Source: Sulfitobacter noctilucicola (GTDB lineage Bacteria > Pseudomonadota > Alphaproteobacteria > Rhodobacterales > Rhodobacteraceae). Taken from it: a stretch of 64,000 nt of DNA. Where the stretch lies: positions 3,100,001 through 3,164,000 of the forward strand of contig NZ_JASD01000008.1 of NCBI RefSeq assembly GCF_000622385.1, read 5' to 3'. Shown piece after piece: positions 33,980 through 43,960 of this stretch. The notes below the pieces were generated by a model. It did no database searches and had not been told where the DNA came from. It was given only the letters and a program-made list of their open reading frames with translations. Each line of letters begins with the position of its first letter. The stretch's first letter is position 1. The translations under genes and the position numbers were made by a program.

Positions 33980-36342
33980 TGCGCCGCGTCTTTTGGTGTT
34001 TATGCCTGCTGGTCGGTCTTTCGATAGGATTTGCTTCTGTCGGCAAGGCACAGAATGCCCTGATAAAGGATTTCTCGCGGTGGTCTGATCTCGCCACGAA
34101 AACAGAAGATGCGCTTGATGCCGATGACACCGAAAGCACGGTGCTTGAAGACCTGCGCAATCAGGTGGTCGAGTTCCGTGCGGAGTTTGACGCTGCAAGC
34201 GATCTGAACGCGGCCCGTATCGCGACGCTGCGCGAGCAGATCGCGGCCTTGGGCGAGCCACCTGCGGACGAAACTTCGGGGTCCGAGCCGCCTGATGTAG
34301 CCGCACAGCGTGCCGATTTGAACGAGCAGCTTTCGTCACTGCTGACGCCCGTCCAGCAGGCAGAAGCGCAATTTGTGCGCGCAGATGCGTTGGTCTCGCA
34401 GATCGATCAGTCTTTACGGGAACGCCAAACGCAGCAACTGCTGAGCACGGCGCCCATTCCCCTGAACCCGATACATTGGGAACAGGCGATCAAGGACCTG
34501 ACGGCGTCCGTCAAGACGTTGATGCAGCAGACGCCGGATATGCAGCCCGAGCTGCAGGGCGTTGATCTGCGTACAGACTTGCCCGTCACCATTGTTCTTG
34601 GACTGCTGGGCCTTGCGCTCATTTTCCGTGGTCGGTTCTGGTCGCGCATGATTGCCACCAGCTTGCAACGCATTGGCGGGCGCGGTTTTGGCATTTGGCG
34701 ATTTCTGGCTTCGCTCTTGCGCATTGTGCTGCCCTTTGGCGGCTTGAACCTGCTCGCGTTGTCGGCAATCTCTACGGGTCTGTTCGGTCCGGCCCTGAAC
34801 GAGATGTTTTTGCTGTTTGCGTTTCTCGGCGGCATCATGCTGGCCGTGCGGTGGGTGGCAGAACGGGTTTTCTCGCGCGATGATGACGAAGCCCTGATCC
34901 CGTTGGCCGCAGGCAAGCGGCGTGAAGTGCGCTTTCACGTTACTGTCATTACCGTACTCATCATCCTGTCGGAACTGATCTACCAGATCCTCGCTGTCGA
35001 TGAGGTTGCCGCGGCATCACGGTCCGTACTGGGCTTCCCGATGACGGTATTGGTCGCCGTATCCCTCTACCGGATCGGGCTGATCCTGCGCGGCTACAAA
35101 AACGCACAGCTTGCCGAGACAGAGGAAGACGAGACCCGCGTTGCAACCATGGCGCGGTTTGTCGGAGGTTTGGGTACGGGCGCGGTGGTGGTGGCGATTG
35201 TCGCGCCTCTGCTTGCGGCTGCGGGATACTTCCGCGCGGCGGATGCGCTGATGCCCCCCTATATCATGACCCTCGTTGTCCTGGGCGCAGTCATGGCATT
35301 CCAGCGGTTTGCGGCTGATGTCTACGGTGCCATCACAGGGCAGGGAGAGCAGGCGCGCGATGCACTGATGCCCGTCCTCTTCGGGCTTATCTTGTTGGCC
35401 GTTGCGACACCACTTCTGGCGCTGATCTGGGGCGCACGCGTCACCGACCTGACAGAGCTTTGGAGCGGTTTCCTGCGCGGCTTTGCAGTGGGCGATACCC
35501 GAATTTCCCCGACCGATTTTCTGACTTTTGCCATCATCTTTGCCCTTGGCTACGTGTTGACCCATTTGCTCAAGACCGCGCTGCGCAGCAACGTCTTGCC
35601 CAAAACACAAATCGAAATCGGTGCCCAGAACGCCATTGTGTCGGGTGTGGGCTATGTCGGTATTTTTCTGGCGGCTCTTGCGGCGATTACGGGGGCAGGG
35701 ATTGATCTCAGCTCGCTTGCTATTGTGGCTGGTGCGCTTTCCGTTGGTATCGGTTTCGGTTTGCAGAACATCGTCAGCAACTTTGTCAGCGGCATCATTC
35801 TGCTGATCGAGCGTCCGATCTCAGAAGGGGACTGGATCGAAGTTGGCGGCCAGATGGGCCATGTCCGCGATATCTCTGTCCGCTCCACACGGATCGAGAC
35901 ATTCGACAAGACCGATATGATTGTGCCAAACGCCGATCTGGTCAGCGGCACTGTCACCAACTACACGCGCGGCAACACCACAGGGCGCGTTATCGTCACG
36001 GTGGGTGTGGCTTACGGCACGGACACGAAAAAGGTTGAGGAAATGCTGCGCGAAATCGCAGAGGAACAGCCGATGGTGATGACCACACCGCCGCCGACAA
36101 TCCTGTTTGTGAATTTCGGCGCGGATGCACTGGAATTCGAAGTGCGCTGTTTCCTGCGTGATGTCCATTTTATGCTGGTGGTAAAGAGCGACATCAACCA
36201 TGCAATCGCTGCACGTTTCGCAGAGGAGGGGATCGAGATACCCTTCGCACAACGCGATGTCTGGCTGCGAAACCCCGAGGCGTTGCGGGCGGCATCAGAC
36301 GCCAAGAACGGCAACGATAAAGCAGATGAGGTTCCGACATGA
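33979..36342 (+). CDS. MscS-family mechanosensitive channel with DUF3772 domain
   Basis: A 787-residue inner-membrane protein. A signal peptide (MRRVFWCLCLLVGLSIGFASVGKAQ) leads to a periplasmic DUF3772 coiled-coil region (about residues 26-180). Several helices follow, and then the MscS core: pore helix region LSSLAIVAGALSVGIGFGLQ, NIVSNFVSGIILLIERPI, and the beta domain EGDWIEVGGQMGHVRDISVR. It resembles the larger MscS relatives (YbiO/MscK-like) that release solutes on osmotic downshock. It is coupled to cysK upstream and alaX downstream by overlapping codons, an unexpected operon mix. Confidence 0.9.
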   Translation: MRRVFWCLCLLVGLSIGFASVGKAQNALIKDFSRWSDLATKTEDALDADDTESTVLEDLRNQVVEFRAEFDAASDLNAARIATLREQIAALGEPPADETSGSEPPDVAAQRADLNEQLSSLLTPVQQAEAQFVRADALVSQIDQSLRERQTQQLLSTAPIPLNPIHWEQAIKDLTASVKTLMQQTPDMQPELQGVDLRTDLPVTIVLGLLGLALIFRGRFWSRMIATSLQRIGGRGFGIWRFLASLLRIVLPFGGLNLLALSAISTGLFGPALNEMFLLFAFLGGIMLAVRWVAERVFSRDDDEALIPLAAGKRREVRFHVTVITVLIILSELIYQILAVDEVAAASRSVLGFPMTVLVAVSLYRIGLILRGYKNAQLAETEEDETRVATMARFVGGLGTGAVVVAIVAPLLAAAGYFRAADALMPPYIMTLVVLGAVMAFQRFAADVYGAITGQGEQARDALMPVLFGLILLAVATPLLALIWGARVTDLTELWSGFLRGFAVGDTRISPTDFLTFAIIFALGYVLTHLLKTALRSNVLPKTQIEIGAQNAIVSGVGYVGIFLAALAAITGAGIDLSSLAIVAGALSVGIGFGLQNIVSNFVSGIILLIERPISEGDWIEVGGQMGHVRDISVRSTRIETFDKTDMIVPNADLVSGTVTNYTRGNTTGRVIVTVGVAYGTDTKKVEEMLREIAEEQPMVMTTPPPTILFVNFGADALEFEVRCFLRDVHFMLVVKSDINHAIAARFAEEGIEIPFAQRDVWLRNPEALRAASDAKNGNDKADEVPT

Positions 36343-37058
36343 CGACAACGCTCTTTCGGACGGACGCCTATCAGCGCGAAGCCCCCGCGATGGTCGCCTC
36401 CATAACGGCAGAGGGCGGGATCGTGCTGGACCAGAGCCTGTTTTATCCGACGGGAGGGGGGCAGCCGGGGGATTCCGGCTGGATCAGTTGGGACGGCAAA
36501 CACCTTCCAATCGCCACCACGGTCAAAGGCGACGGGGATGAAATCGTCGCCGTTCCGGCAGAGCCGCAGGCGCTGCCGCCACTGGGGGCACATGTGACGC
36601 AAACCCTTGATTGGGACCGGCGCCACAAACACATGCGGGTGCATACGGCATTGCATCTGTTGTCGGTTGTCGTGCCGTTTGGTGTGACTGGTGGTCAGAT
36701 ATCGGCAACCCACGGCCGGCTGGATTTTGACATGCCCGACGCACCAGAAGACCGCGATGCGATAGAACACGCGCTCAACGAATACACCGCGCAGGATTTG
36801 CTGGTCAGCGAAGCATGGATGACTGCAGCCGAGCTTGACGCAAATCCCCATCTGGTCAAGACCATGGCCGTAAAGCCCCCCAAATCGGCAGGCGATATAC
36901 GTCTTATCCAGATCGGCGAAGAGGGCGCGTGGATTGATCTTCAGCCCTGCGGTGGCACCCATGTGGCTCGTACCGGCGAAATTGGTGCGCTGAGGCTGGG
37001 CAAGATCGAGAAGAAGGGCCGCATGAACCGACGGATTTACCTCCATCTTGATAGCTGA
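36339..37058 (+). CDS. AlaX-type alanyl-tRNA editing protein
   Basis: A 239-residue freestanding editing domain that removes serine (or glycine) mis-charged onto tRNA-Ala. The two metal-ligand motifs are present: HTALHLL (HxxxH) and CGGTHVA (CxxxH). The N-terminal part LDQSLFYPTGGGQPGDSG belongs to the linker domain of the longer AlaX type. It overlaps the MscS gene by four bases (ATGA) and ends 83 bases before a tRNA-Ser gene. The serine link (cysteine synthase precursor, Ser-tRNA-Ala editing, tRNA-Ser) is curious but may be chance. Confidence 0.9.
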   Translation: MTTTLFRTDAYQREAPAMVASITAEGGIVLDQSLFYPTGGGQPGDSGWISWDGKHLPIATTVKGDGDEIVAVPAEPQALPPLGAHVTQTLDWDRRHKHMRVHTALHLLSVVVPFGVTGGQISATHGRLDFDMPDAPEDRDAIEHALNEYTAQDLLVSEAWMTAAELDANPHLVKTMAVKPPKSAGDIRLIQIGEEGAWIDLQPCGGTHVARTGEIGALRLGKIEKKGRMNRRIYLHLDS

Positions 37059-37141
37059 GCCACAGGTCTGAAAGTTTGCCACACAAGGGCTGCATTTCGG
37101 GCTTGCAACTTGGGGCAGGGTCATACTAAACCCCGCGCAAT

Positions 37142-37231
37142 GGATCGGTGGCCGAGTGGTCGAAGGCGCACGCCTGGAAAGTGTGTAGGCGGGAGACCGT
37201 CTCCAGGGTTCGAATCCCTGTCGATCCGCCA
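37142..37231 (+). tRNA. tRNA-Ser (GGA)
   Basis: The 90-base sequence folds as a class II tRNA. The acceptor GGATCGG pairs with TCGATCC (one G-U), followed by G-CCA encoded in the gene. The T arm is CAGGG-TTCGAAT-CCCTG, and the anticodon loop CTGGAAA gives GGA (37176-37178), reading UCC/UCU serine codons. The long variable arm is as expected for tRNA-Ser. No integrase gene is nearby. Confidence 0.96.
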
Positions 37232-37403
37232 TTACCCTCCTCGTGTGATTTTAATGTCATCGGCCCTTGTGGTGCCGGTTTGCGTTAAGGTGATCGCGAA
37301 CGATTGCAGTGCCCCTGTCAAAGGTCTAACATTTTAAGTGTGAACAATATTTGCGCTGCGCCGCACTGACATATCGCTGCGATTACAAGGGTTTGTGGGA
37401 TCT

Positions 37404-38852
37404 ATGGGACAGAATTTTCAAGAAGACGCGACAGCAGTTGCCGAGCTGGTATCATCAGGAGCCGCGTCGCCGGACGAGATGCTGGATGAAGCGCTTGCCC
37501 GTGTCGCGGCCCTGAACCCTGCTCTGAATGCTGTTGTCTTAATCAACGAAGAGGCCGCGCGTGCGGCGATCAGGCAAGGGCTGCCAGATGGTCCGTTTCG
37601 AGGGGTCCCGTTTCTGATCAAGGATCTGGGTGCCGAGGCGCAGGATTTTCCTTCAAACAATGGCTCCAATCTCCTGCGGGACACGCGCTATAGCTACGAC
37701 AGCGAGATTTTTCTACGGATGCGGGCGACCGGTGTTGTGACCTTTGGGCGGACCACGTCACCAGAAGGCGGCATCGGACCAGTGACCGAAGCAGCTGTCT
37801 ATGGCGGGCCGACACGTAACCCGTGGGATGTGACACGCACGTCTGGCGGCTCTTCCGGTGGATCGGGTGCGGCGGTGGCTGCGGGCATTGTGCCGATGGC
37901 GCACGGCTCTGATGGCGGCGGATCGGTGCGTATTCCGGCCTCCAGCTGCGGGTTGTTCGGGTTCAAGCCGACACGGGCGCGTCTTCCGGATGGGCCAGCA
38001 TCCGGTGAGGGCTGGGCGGGGATGGCAACCGACGGCTTTCTGACCCGTTCTGTTCGCGACAATGCCGCGATGATGGATGCCTGCGCAGGGCCTGATCTGG
38101 GCGCGCCCTACGCAGCACCCGAGATGGAAATGGCATATGGGCAAGCGATCCAGCGCCCGCCAAAACGGCTACGCATCGCGCTGTGTTACACGACGTTCAC
38201 CGGCAAGCCGATAGGCCCCGACTGCAAAGCCGCCGTCGAAAAAACGGCGAAGCTGCTTTCCAATATGGGGCATGATGTCATCCCACATGTCCCGCAGGCC
38301 GATCACGAAGGCATGATGCACGCATGGACCAAGATCGTGGCGTGCGGCACGGCGTCCTGGATCGACAGCACGCTCAATGCGAAGGGGCGCGCGCTCCAAC
38401 AGGGCGATATTCAGGGCGTTGCCGAAAGTGCGCATCGCATGGCGCAGGGCATATCCGGGGCAGAGTATCTGAACGCGGTGAACAAGATCCACAGCTACGG
38501 GCGCGAAATGGCAGCGGTCTTTGGCGACTATGACATTATTCTGTCATCCACTTTGGCAGAACCTCCCGCCGCTGTGGGCCGTTTCACCCATGACCGAGAC
38601 GATTATGAGAATTACCGCGTTGGGGCCGGGGGTGTGTTCGAATATTCGCCATTTTGCGCCACATTCAACGCAAGTGGACAACCCGCAGCATCGGTGCCTA
38701 TGCATTGGACCGATGAAGGGTTGCCGGTTGGCATCCACCTTGCCGCAGCATTCGGTCAGGACGCCACGTTGATCGCACTTTGCGCAGAACTTGAGCAAGC
38801 TGCACCATGGGCAAACCGCAAGCCTGCGATGCTCACAGAATACCTTGCATAA
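37404..38852 (+). CDS. Amidase signature family protein
   Basis: A 482-residue amidase (start ATG 37404; a GTG lies three codons upstream). The Ser-cisSer-Lys machinery is visible: Lys in PFLIKDLG, and the signature [19 protein letters not shown] with the cis-Ser and nucleophile in [16 protein letters not shown]. Members hydrolyse aryl or alkyl amides, nicotinamide-like compounds or acyl-glutamines, so substrate cannot be named. It does not look like GatA because gatB/gatC are absent. The pot-like ABC genes follow after 42 bases, so the substrate may be an imported amide or acylated amine. Confidence 0.88.
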   Translation: MGQNFQEDATAVAELVSSGAASPDEMLDEALARVAALNPALNAVVLINEEAARAAIRQGLPDGPFRGVPFLIKDLGAEAQDFPSNNGSNLLRDTRYSYDSEIFLRMRATGVVTFGRTTSPEGGIGPVTEAAVYGGPTRNPWDVTRTSGGSSGGSGAAVAAGIVPMAHGSDGGGSVRIPASSCGLFGFKPTRARLPDGPASGEGWAGMATDGFLTRSVRDNAAMMDACAGPDLGAPYAAPEMEMAYGQAIQRPPKRLRIALCYTTFTGKPIGPDCKAAVEKTAKLLSNMGHDVIPHVPQADHEGMMHAWTKIVACGTASWIDSTLNAKGRALQQGDIQGVAESAHRMAQGISGAEYLNAVNKIHSYGREMAAVFGDYDIILSSTLAEPPAAVGRFTHDRDDYENYRVGAGGVFEYSPFCATFNASGQPAASVPMHWTDEGLPVGIHLAAAFGQDATLIALCAELEQAAPWANRKPAMLTEYLA

Positions 38853-38894
38853 GGCTGCAGCCGGGCGCATGGTCATTTGTGGGGGTACTGGTAA

Positions 38895-39950
38895 TTGAAT
38901 AAAAATATCGCGATTGATGCGCGCAATGTCGGCAAGATTTACGGTACAGGATCAGGTGCTGTTACGGCGCTGGGTGATGTATCAATAGCCATCGAACAGG
39001 GTGAATTCTTTACGCTTTTGGGCCCGTCAGGCTGTGGCAAGACGACGCTTCTGCGCTGCATTGCAGGCTTTGAAACGCCGACATCCGGCACAATTCATCT
39101 GTCCGGACGTGACATCACGTATACGCCGCCTAACCAGCGTCCGGTGAACACGGTCTTTCAATCCTATGCGCTGTTCCCGCATTTAAGTGTCGCGGACAAC
39201 GTGGGATTTGGCCTGAAGATGCAGGGTAAGCCCGCGGCAGAGGTGAAAGCTGCGGTCGAACGGGTGCTGGCGCTGGTTAAACTGGAGGACTTTGCCAAAA
39301 GGTTGCCGCAACAATTGTCAGGGGGTCAGCAACAACGCGTTGCACTGGCGCGGGCGCTTGCTCCTGAGCCGGAGGTTCTGTTGCTGGACGAGCCGCTCTC
39401 TGCACTGGACCTCAAGCTGCGCAAGGAAATGCAGAGTGAGCTGAAGCGTTTGCAGACCGAAACAGGCATCACCTTTATCTTTGTGACCCACGATCAAGAA
39501 GAGGCGCTGACAATGTCCAACCGGATCGGCGTGATGTCGGCGGGCGCGCTTTTGCAGGTCGGCACACCGCATGATATCTATGACCGACCTGTAAACCGCT
39601 TTGTCGCTGATTTCATCGGAGAGACGAATTTCCTAGAAGGGCGGGTAGAGGACGGGCAAGTGCGGCTTGGTACCGGCGATCTTCTGGCAGTCCCATTGGA
39701 AGATCAGGCGGGCGGTGTGACGCTGGCCATTCGGCCCGAGCAGGTTAGCATTGGCCCCGTCGGCGCGGCTATACCCGCAAAAATAGTAGACGCGACCTAT
39801 TTGGGGACGGACACACACTATACTCTAGCGCTCAGCGACGGGAGCCAGCTTGTAGCGCGGGTGCAATCCAACTCTGCCTCACGTTTCGGCGTTGGTGACG
39901 AAGTGGGTGTTACCATTGATGATTACGCGGTGCAGGTCCTGAAATCATGA
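38895..39950 (+). CDS. potA: Polyamine-type ABC transporter ATPase
   Basis: A 351-residue PotA-like ATPase. It has Walker [10 protein letters not shown], signature [16 protein letters not shown], Walker [13 protein letters not shown] and a C-terminal TOBE domain. The only usable start seems to be TTG at 38895 after GGGGG, since the frame has no early ATG; TTG starts are rarer and lower expression. The family imports spermidine, putrescine or related compounds. It overlaps the permease gene by four bases. Polyamine specificity is inferred from the family and from the nearby acetylpolyamine amidohydrolase. Confidence 0.9.
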   Translation: MNKNIAIDARNVGKIYGTGSGAVTALGDVSIAIEQGEFFTLLGPSGCGKTTLLRCIAGFETPTSGTIHLSGRDITYTPPNQRPVNTVFQSYALFPHLSVADNVGFGLKMQGKPAAEVKAAVERVLALVKLEDFAKRLPQQLSGGQQQRVALARALAPEPEVLLLDEPLSALDLKLRKEMQSELKRLQTETGITFIFVTHDQEEALTMSNRIGVMSAGALLQVGTPHDIYDRPVNRFVADFIGETNFLEGRVEDGQVRLGTGDLLAVPLEDQAGGVTLAIRPEQVSIGPVGAAIPAKIVDATYLGTDTHYTLALSDGSQLVARVQSNSASRFGVGDEVGVTIDDYAVQVLKS

Positions 39951-40849
39951 GCAAGGCACCGGTTAAACGCAGCAAGGGCGTGGATGGCTGGCTGTTGTCC
40001 GCACCTGCGCTCATCCTTCTCGTCATCGCGGCCTGTGGCCCTTTGCTGATCGTTGCGGTTTATTCAGTGCTGGAGAAAGGCGACTATTCAGGTGTGCGCT
40101 GGATTCTGTCTGGTGATGGATGGTTTCAGGTGCTTTTCCAGCGCGATATCTTCGATCAGACAGTCAGCCTTGCGGATGCGAACCTGTCGATCTTCTGGCG
40201 CTCTATCAAACTCTCGATCGCAACAACGCTTATTACTTTTGCCTTCGGGTTGCCAACGGCATGGTTCATCGCAACGCGACCGCCAACTTCACGGGCGATC
40301 TGGTTGTTTCTAATCACTATTCCGTTCTGGACCAACCTGCTGATCCGCACCTTCGCCATCATGGAGGTGATCCGCAATCAGGGCATCTTGAACACCGCAC
40401 TGATGAACATGGGCTTGATCTCCGAGCCGATCCAGATCCTTTACACCGACACAGCCGTTCTGATTGGCATGGCCTACGTCTACCTGCCGCTGATGGTTCT
40501 GCCGCTCTATGCCGCGATTGACCGCTTTGATTTTCGTTTGATTGAGGCGGGTTACGACCTTTATGCATCGCGCTGGCAGGTGCTTCGCAGTGTGATCCTG
40601 CCGATTGTGAAACCTGGCATTATCGCGGGATCGATCCTTGTTTTCATTCCCAGCCTCGGCGCTTACGTCACGCCGCGTGTTTTGGGGGGTGGCAAGAATA
40701 TGATGATCGGAAATTTCATTGAATTGCAGTTCGGGCAGGGCCAGAACTGGCCCCTTGGTGCAGCGCTGTCGACACTGCTACTCCTGATCGTGCTGGTGTC
40801 GTTGGTCGTCTATACGCGGGTGTCTTCACGGGATGAGCCACATGGCTAA
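39947..40849 (+). CDS. potB: Polyamine-type ABC permease, PotB-like
   Basis: A 300-residue membrane permease with about six helices. The EAA loop region [20 protein letters not shown] docks the ATPase and is typical of PotB. The start ATG overlaps the potA stop by four bases. Its own stop lies 14 bases inside the PotC-like gene. Binding protein and second permease complete the transporter. Length is near 285-300 expected for PotB. Confidence 0.9.
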   Translation: MSKAPVKRSKGVDGWLLSAPALILLVIAACGPLLIVAVYSVLEKGDYSGVRWILSGDGWFQVLFQRDIFDQTVSLADANLSIFWRSIKLSIATTLITFAFGLPTAWFIATRPPTSRAIWLFLITIPFWTNLLIRTFAIMEVIRNQGILNTALMNMGLISEPIQILYTDTAVLIGMAYVYLPLMVLPLYAAIDRFDFRLIEAGYDLYASRWQVLRSVILPIVKPGIIAGSILVFIPSLGAYVTPRVLGGGKNMMIGNFIELQFGQGQNWPLGAALSTLLLLIVLVSLVVYTRVSSRDEPHG

Positions 40850-41648
40850 ACCACGCGTTTACGATGTAACAACCTTGCCGGGATTTACCTTCATCGCGAT
40901 TACGGCCTTTGTACTGCTTTATGCTCCGATTATTACGCTGGTGATCTATTCATTCAACGGTGGCAATTCGGTCAACCAATGGGGCGGGTTCTCGCTTCAA
41001 TGGTATCAGGTGGCGTGGGAAAACGAAGCGGTTCAGGACGCAACGGCGCGCTCGCTGATTATCGCGCTCTGGGCCTCCGTTATATCGACCGGCGTGGCGA
41101 CGATGGCCGCGCTTGGCACCACGCGGCGGGGCAAGTTCAAGGGGCAGACCACGATCTACATCATCATCAACCAGCCTTTGATGGTGCCCGAAATCGTGAC
41201 TGCGGTCGCGCTGCTCATTTTCTTTTCGTCCGTGAAGGTGGCCACAGGCTATAGCGGTCTGGGCTATCTGATCCTTGCGCATTCCGCCTTTTGTATTCCG
41301 TTTGCCTACCTGCCGATCAAAGCGCGACTGGAAGGCATGGACATGACGATGGAGACCGCAGCCGCCGATCTTTATGCGTCGTCGTGGCAGACGTTCCGCT
41401 TTGTGACGCTCCCACTGTTGCTGCCGGGTGTGATTGCAGGGGCAATGCTGGCCTTTATCATATCGCTCGACAATGTGATCATCACGGAATTTGTGAAATC
41501 TGCCGGGCAGGATACACTGCCCACCTATATGCTGGGCCAGTTGCGACGGGCTCTCACGCCAGAGGTGAACGCCATCTCGACGGCACTGCTGGTGCTGACC
41601 GTGCTGATCCTGACGGTCTTTTTCATAGTTACAAGAAAGCGGGACTAA
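40833..41648 (+). CDS. potC: Polyamine-type ABC permease, PotC-like
   Basis: A 271-residue second permease with about six helices; the ATPase-docking loop is ETAAADLYASSWQTFRFVTLP. Two in-frame starts exist: ATG 40833 and ATG 40842 (MAKPRVYDV); both overlap the potB end. Typical PotC segments are ITLVIYSFNGG and PLMVPEIVTAVALLIFF. It is followed 30 bases later by the binding protein gene. Confidence 0.9.
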   Translation: MSHMAKPRVYDVTTLPGFTFIAITAFVLLYAPIITLVIYSFNGGNSVNQWGGFSLQWYQVAWENEAVQDATARSLIIALWASVISTGVATMAALGTTRRGKFKGQTTIYIIINQPLMVPEIVTAVALLIFFSSVKVATGYSGLGYLILAHSAFCIPFAYLPIKARLEGMDMTMETAAADLYASSWQTFRFVTLPLLLPGVIAGAMLAFIISLDNVIITEFVKSAGQDTLPTYMLGQLRRALTPEVNAISTALLVLTVLILTVFFIVTRKRD

Positions 41649-41678
41649 CCCGCATTTCATCATCAAGGGAGACATCCG

Positions 41679-42704
41679 ATGAAAACCTACCTGATTGCGA
41701 CGACAGCCCTGCTGGGCAGCACGTTCGGTGCCTATGCCGAAGGGCAGCTGAACCTGTTTAACTGGGGCAACTACACCAGCCCCGAGATGATCACGAAGTT
41801 CACCGAAGAGACCGGCATCGAGGTGACGATCACGGATTATGACAGCAACACCACCGCCCTGACCAAAGTCGAAGCGGGCGGGTCAGGTTTTGATCTGGTG
41901 GTGCCTTCAGCCAACTATATTCCGGTTTATGTACGCAAAGGACTAATTGCGGAACTGGATCACTCAAAAATCCCGAACATCGGTAATATCGCTGCTGAGT
42001 GGAAAGATGTGCCATGGGATCCGGGCCGCGCGCATTCTGTCCCTTGGCAGTGGGGCTCCGTCGGCATTGCGGTCAACACCAGTGTTTACGATGGCGATGT
42101 GAATACATCCGAGCTGTTCCTGAACCCGCCGGAAGAGCTGGTAGGCAAGATCAATGTCGTGCCGGAAATGACCGATGTATTGAATATGGCGATCTTCAAC
42201 GTAGGCGGTGAGGCTTGTACCGAAGACCTCGAAGTGCTGAAGAAAGTGCGCGACAAGATGATGGCGGCCAAGCCCAAGTGGTTGTCCATGGATTATGGCA
42301 CAACCGACAAGCTGTCGTCGGGTGACTACGCCGCATCGGTAAACTGGAACGGTTCGACCATGCGCGCGCGGATCAACAACCCCGATGTTGTCTATGGCTA
42401 TCCGGTTGAAGGCTATCCGTTGTTCATGGATTCGGTCGCATTGCTTTCAGACGCGCAGAACGTGGACGAAGCGTATCAGTTCATCAATTTCATCCTCGAA
42501 CCCGAGAATGCTGCGATGATCTCAGGCTTTGCGCGCTATGCAAATGGTGTGGCCGGTTCAGAAGAGTTCATGCCAGAAGATATGAAGACGGCACCTGAGA
42601 TCGTAACGCCTGCCGAGTTTGCAGCGGCGGGTAAGTTCCTGCCGACCTGCCCACAGTCTGCGACCGACCTCTATACAGCGATCTGGACTGAATTGCTGAA
42701 ATAA
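41679..42704 (+). CDS. potD: Polyamine-type ABC periplasmic binding protein, PotD-like
   Basis: A 341-residue secreted binding protein (signal MKTYLIATTALLGSTFGAYA). The first mature residues LNLFNWGNYTSPEMITKFTEE are the standard PotD/PotF opening, and VPWQWGSVGIAVNT is another family block. AAGGGAG precedes the ATG by seven bases. It captures the substrate in the periplasm for the PotABC membrane part. Acidic and aromatic pocket residues cannot be placed with certainty here, so whether it binds putrescine, spermidine or an acylated form is unknown. A strong terminator follows. Confidence 0.9.
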   Translation: MKTYLIATTALLGSTFGAYAEGQLNLFNWGNYTSPEMITKFTEETGIEVTITDYDSNTTALTKVEAGGSGFDLVVPSANYIPVYVRKGLIAELDHSKIPNIGNIAAEWKDVPWDPGRAHSVPWQWGSVGIAVNTSVYDGDVNTSELFLNPPEELVGKINVVPEMTDVLNMAIFNVGGEACTEDLEVLKKVRDKMMAAKPKWLSMDYGTTDKLSSGDYAASVNWNGSTMRARINNPDVVYGYPVEGYPLFMDSVALLSDAQNVDEAYQFINFILEPENAAMISGFARYANGVAGSEEFMPEDMKTAPEIVTPAEFAAAGKFLPTCPQSATDLYTAIWTELLK

Positions 42705-42714
42705 AATTCTGCGC

Positions 42715-42748
42715 GGGAAGGCCGTCTGCGGCCTTCCCGACTTCTTTT
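42715..42748 (+). terminator. Terminator of the pot-type operon
   Basis: GGGAAGGCCG and CGGCCTTCCC form a ten-pair stem around TCTG, followed by GACTTCTTTT. It lies between convergent genes and may work in both directions. Confidence 0.8.
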
Positions 42749-42753
42749 CTCGG

Positions 42754-43785
42754 CTACGCGTCTTTGAAGCCTTCCAGCACGTTCACCGTGTTGATACCCA
42801 CCGCTTCAACGGCATAGCCCCCCTCCATGCAGAATACTGTCGGCAGCTTCATCCGGCCGATGCGCCGGCCTGCGTCAGTGAAATCATCACTCTCGAGTTT
42901 GAAAAAGCTGATCGGATCTTCCTTGTAGGCATCAACCCCAAGCGAGACGACCAACGCCTCCGCGCCCCAAGCCGAGATTTTGGCGATTGAATCGTCCAGG
43001 GCTTCACGCCAGACATCATAGGGGGTGCCAGGGGGCATTGGATAGTTAAGGTTAAACCCTTCACCCGCACCCACACCGGTCTCGTCGGCATAGCCAAGGT
43101 AGTAGGGGTAGGCATCCTGCGGCGCGCCATGAAGCGAGGCGAACATCACATCACTTCGGTCATAAAACAGTGCCTGCGTGCCGTTGCCGTGGTGAAAGTC
43201 GATGTCCAGAATGGCGACTTTTTCGGCACCGGAGGCACGGAACATATCAGCGACAACTGCCGCGTTATTGATAAAACAGTAGCCGCCGTACTGGTCTGCG
43301 GTTGCGTGGTGACCGGGGGGGCGGCAGAGGGCAAAGGCGCTGTCGGCACCATCTGCGACCAGCCGCTGTGCTGTCTGGGCGGATGCGACCGATGACAGGG
43401 CAGCGGCCCATGTTCCCTGTGTCATCGCAGTTTCGGAGGCATGGCAATAATAGCCGACCTTGCCGTCGATGTTGTCAGGGATGCGGTCCATGTGCATACC
43501 GCGTGCGGGCACGTTGGCGGCGATAATCTCGCCTTCCATTCCAGCAGCTTTCCATTCGTCCCAAGCGGTCTCAAGAAATATGAGGTAACCCGGGTCAAGC
43601 AAGGCCTGCACCGGCTTCATATCAACCGGATCGGGGGCGCTGATCTGTGTCAGCTTCCGTTCTTTCAGGCGGTTGAGAACATATTCGACGCGCGAGGGTC
43701 GCTCGAACGGGGTCACAAACTGACCGCCGGACAGTTCGGCTTGCGGAAAATGCAAACGGTGATCTTCGCAATAAATTATCTTCAT
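42754..43785 (-). CDS. Acetylpolyamine amidohydrolase (class II HDAC family)
   Basis: A 343-residue zinc deacetylase of the histone deacetylase fold. I start at 43785 (MKIIYCEDHRLHF), spaced five bases from GGGAA; an ATG one codon upstream is possible. The catalytic His pair is in RPPGHHATADQ, and zinc ligands are in ILDIDFHHGNGTQ and LVVSLGVDAYKEDP. The length and the N-terminal loop suggest an acetylpolyamine amidohydrolase, which cuts acetyl from acetylputrescine or acetylspermidine. It is convergent with the polyamine-type transporter, which fits import and then deacetylation of acetylated polyamines. Confidence 0.88.
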   Translation of the reverse strand: MKIIYCEDHRLHFPQAELSGGQFVTPFERPSRVEYVLNRLKERKLTQISAPDPVDMKPVQALLDPGYLIFLETAWDEWKAAGMEGEIIAANVPARGMHMDRIPDNIDGKVGYYCHASETAMTQGTWAAALSSVASAQTAQRLVADGADSAFALCRPPGHHATADQYGGYCFINNAAVVADMFRASGAEKVAILDIDFHHGNGTQALFYDRSDVMFASLHGAPQDAYPYYLGYADETGVGAGEGFNLNYPMPPGTPYDVWREALDDSIAKISAWGAEALVVSLGVDAYKEDPISFFKLESDDFTDAGRRIGRMKLPTVFCMEGGYAVEAVGINTVNVLEGFKDA

Positions 43786-43960
43786 CATCGTTCCCTTGAT
43801 CGTGCTGGCGTTATGCCTGCCTTGCGTCAGCTTGACTCTGATCTGCCAGCGCCGTCTAGCGCTATTTTGTCCGCACACCAAAAGGAGAATTGCATCGGGA
43901 TTTCACGCTCGAAAAACAAGCGGCAAGGTTTTGTTAACCTTTCTTGATCAAGCTTGTCGG

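Noticed and set aside
36012..37232. A 406-codon minus-strand ORF
   Set aside because: Shadow of the MscS and AlaX genes and the tRNA; no family features.
37142..37404. tRNA-Ser as an integration site
   Set aside because: No integrase, direct repeat or foreign-looking genes lie beside it.
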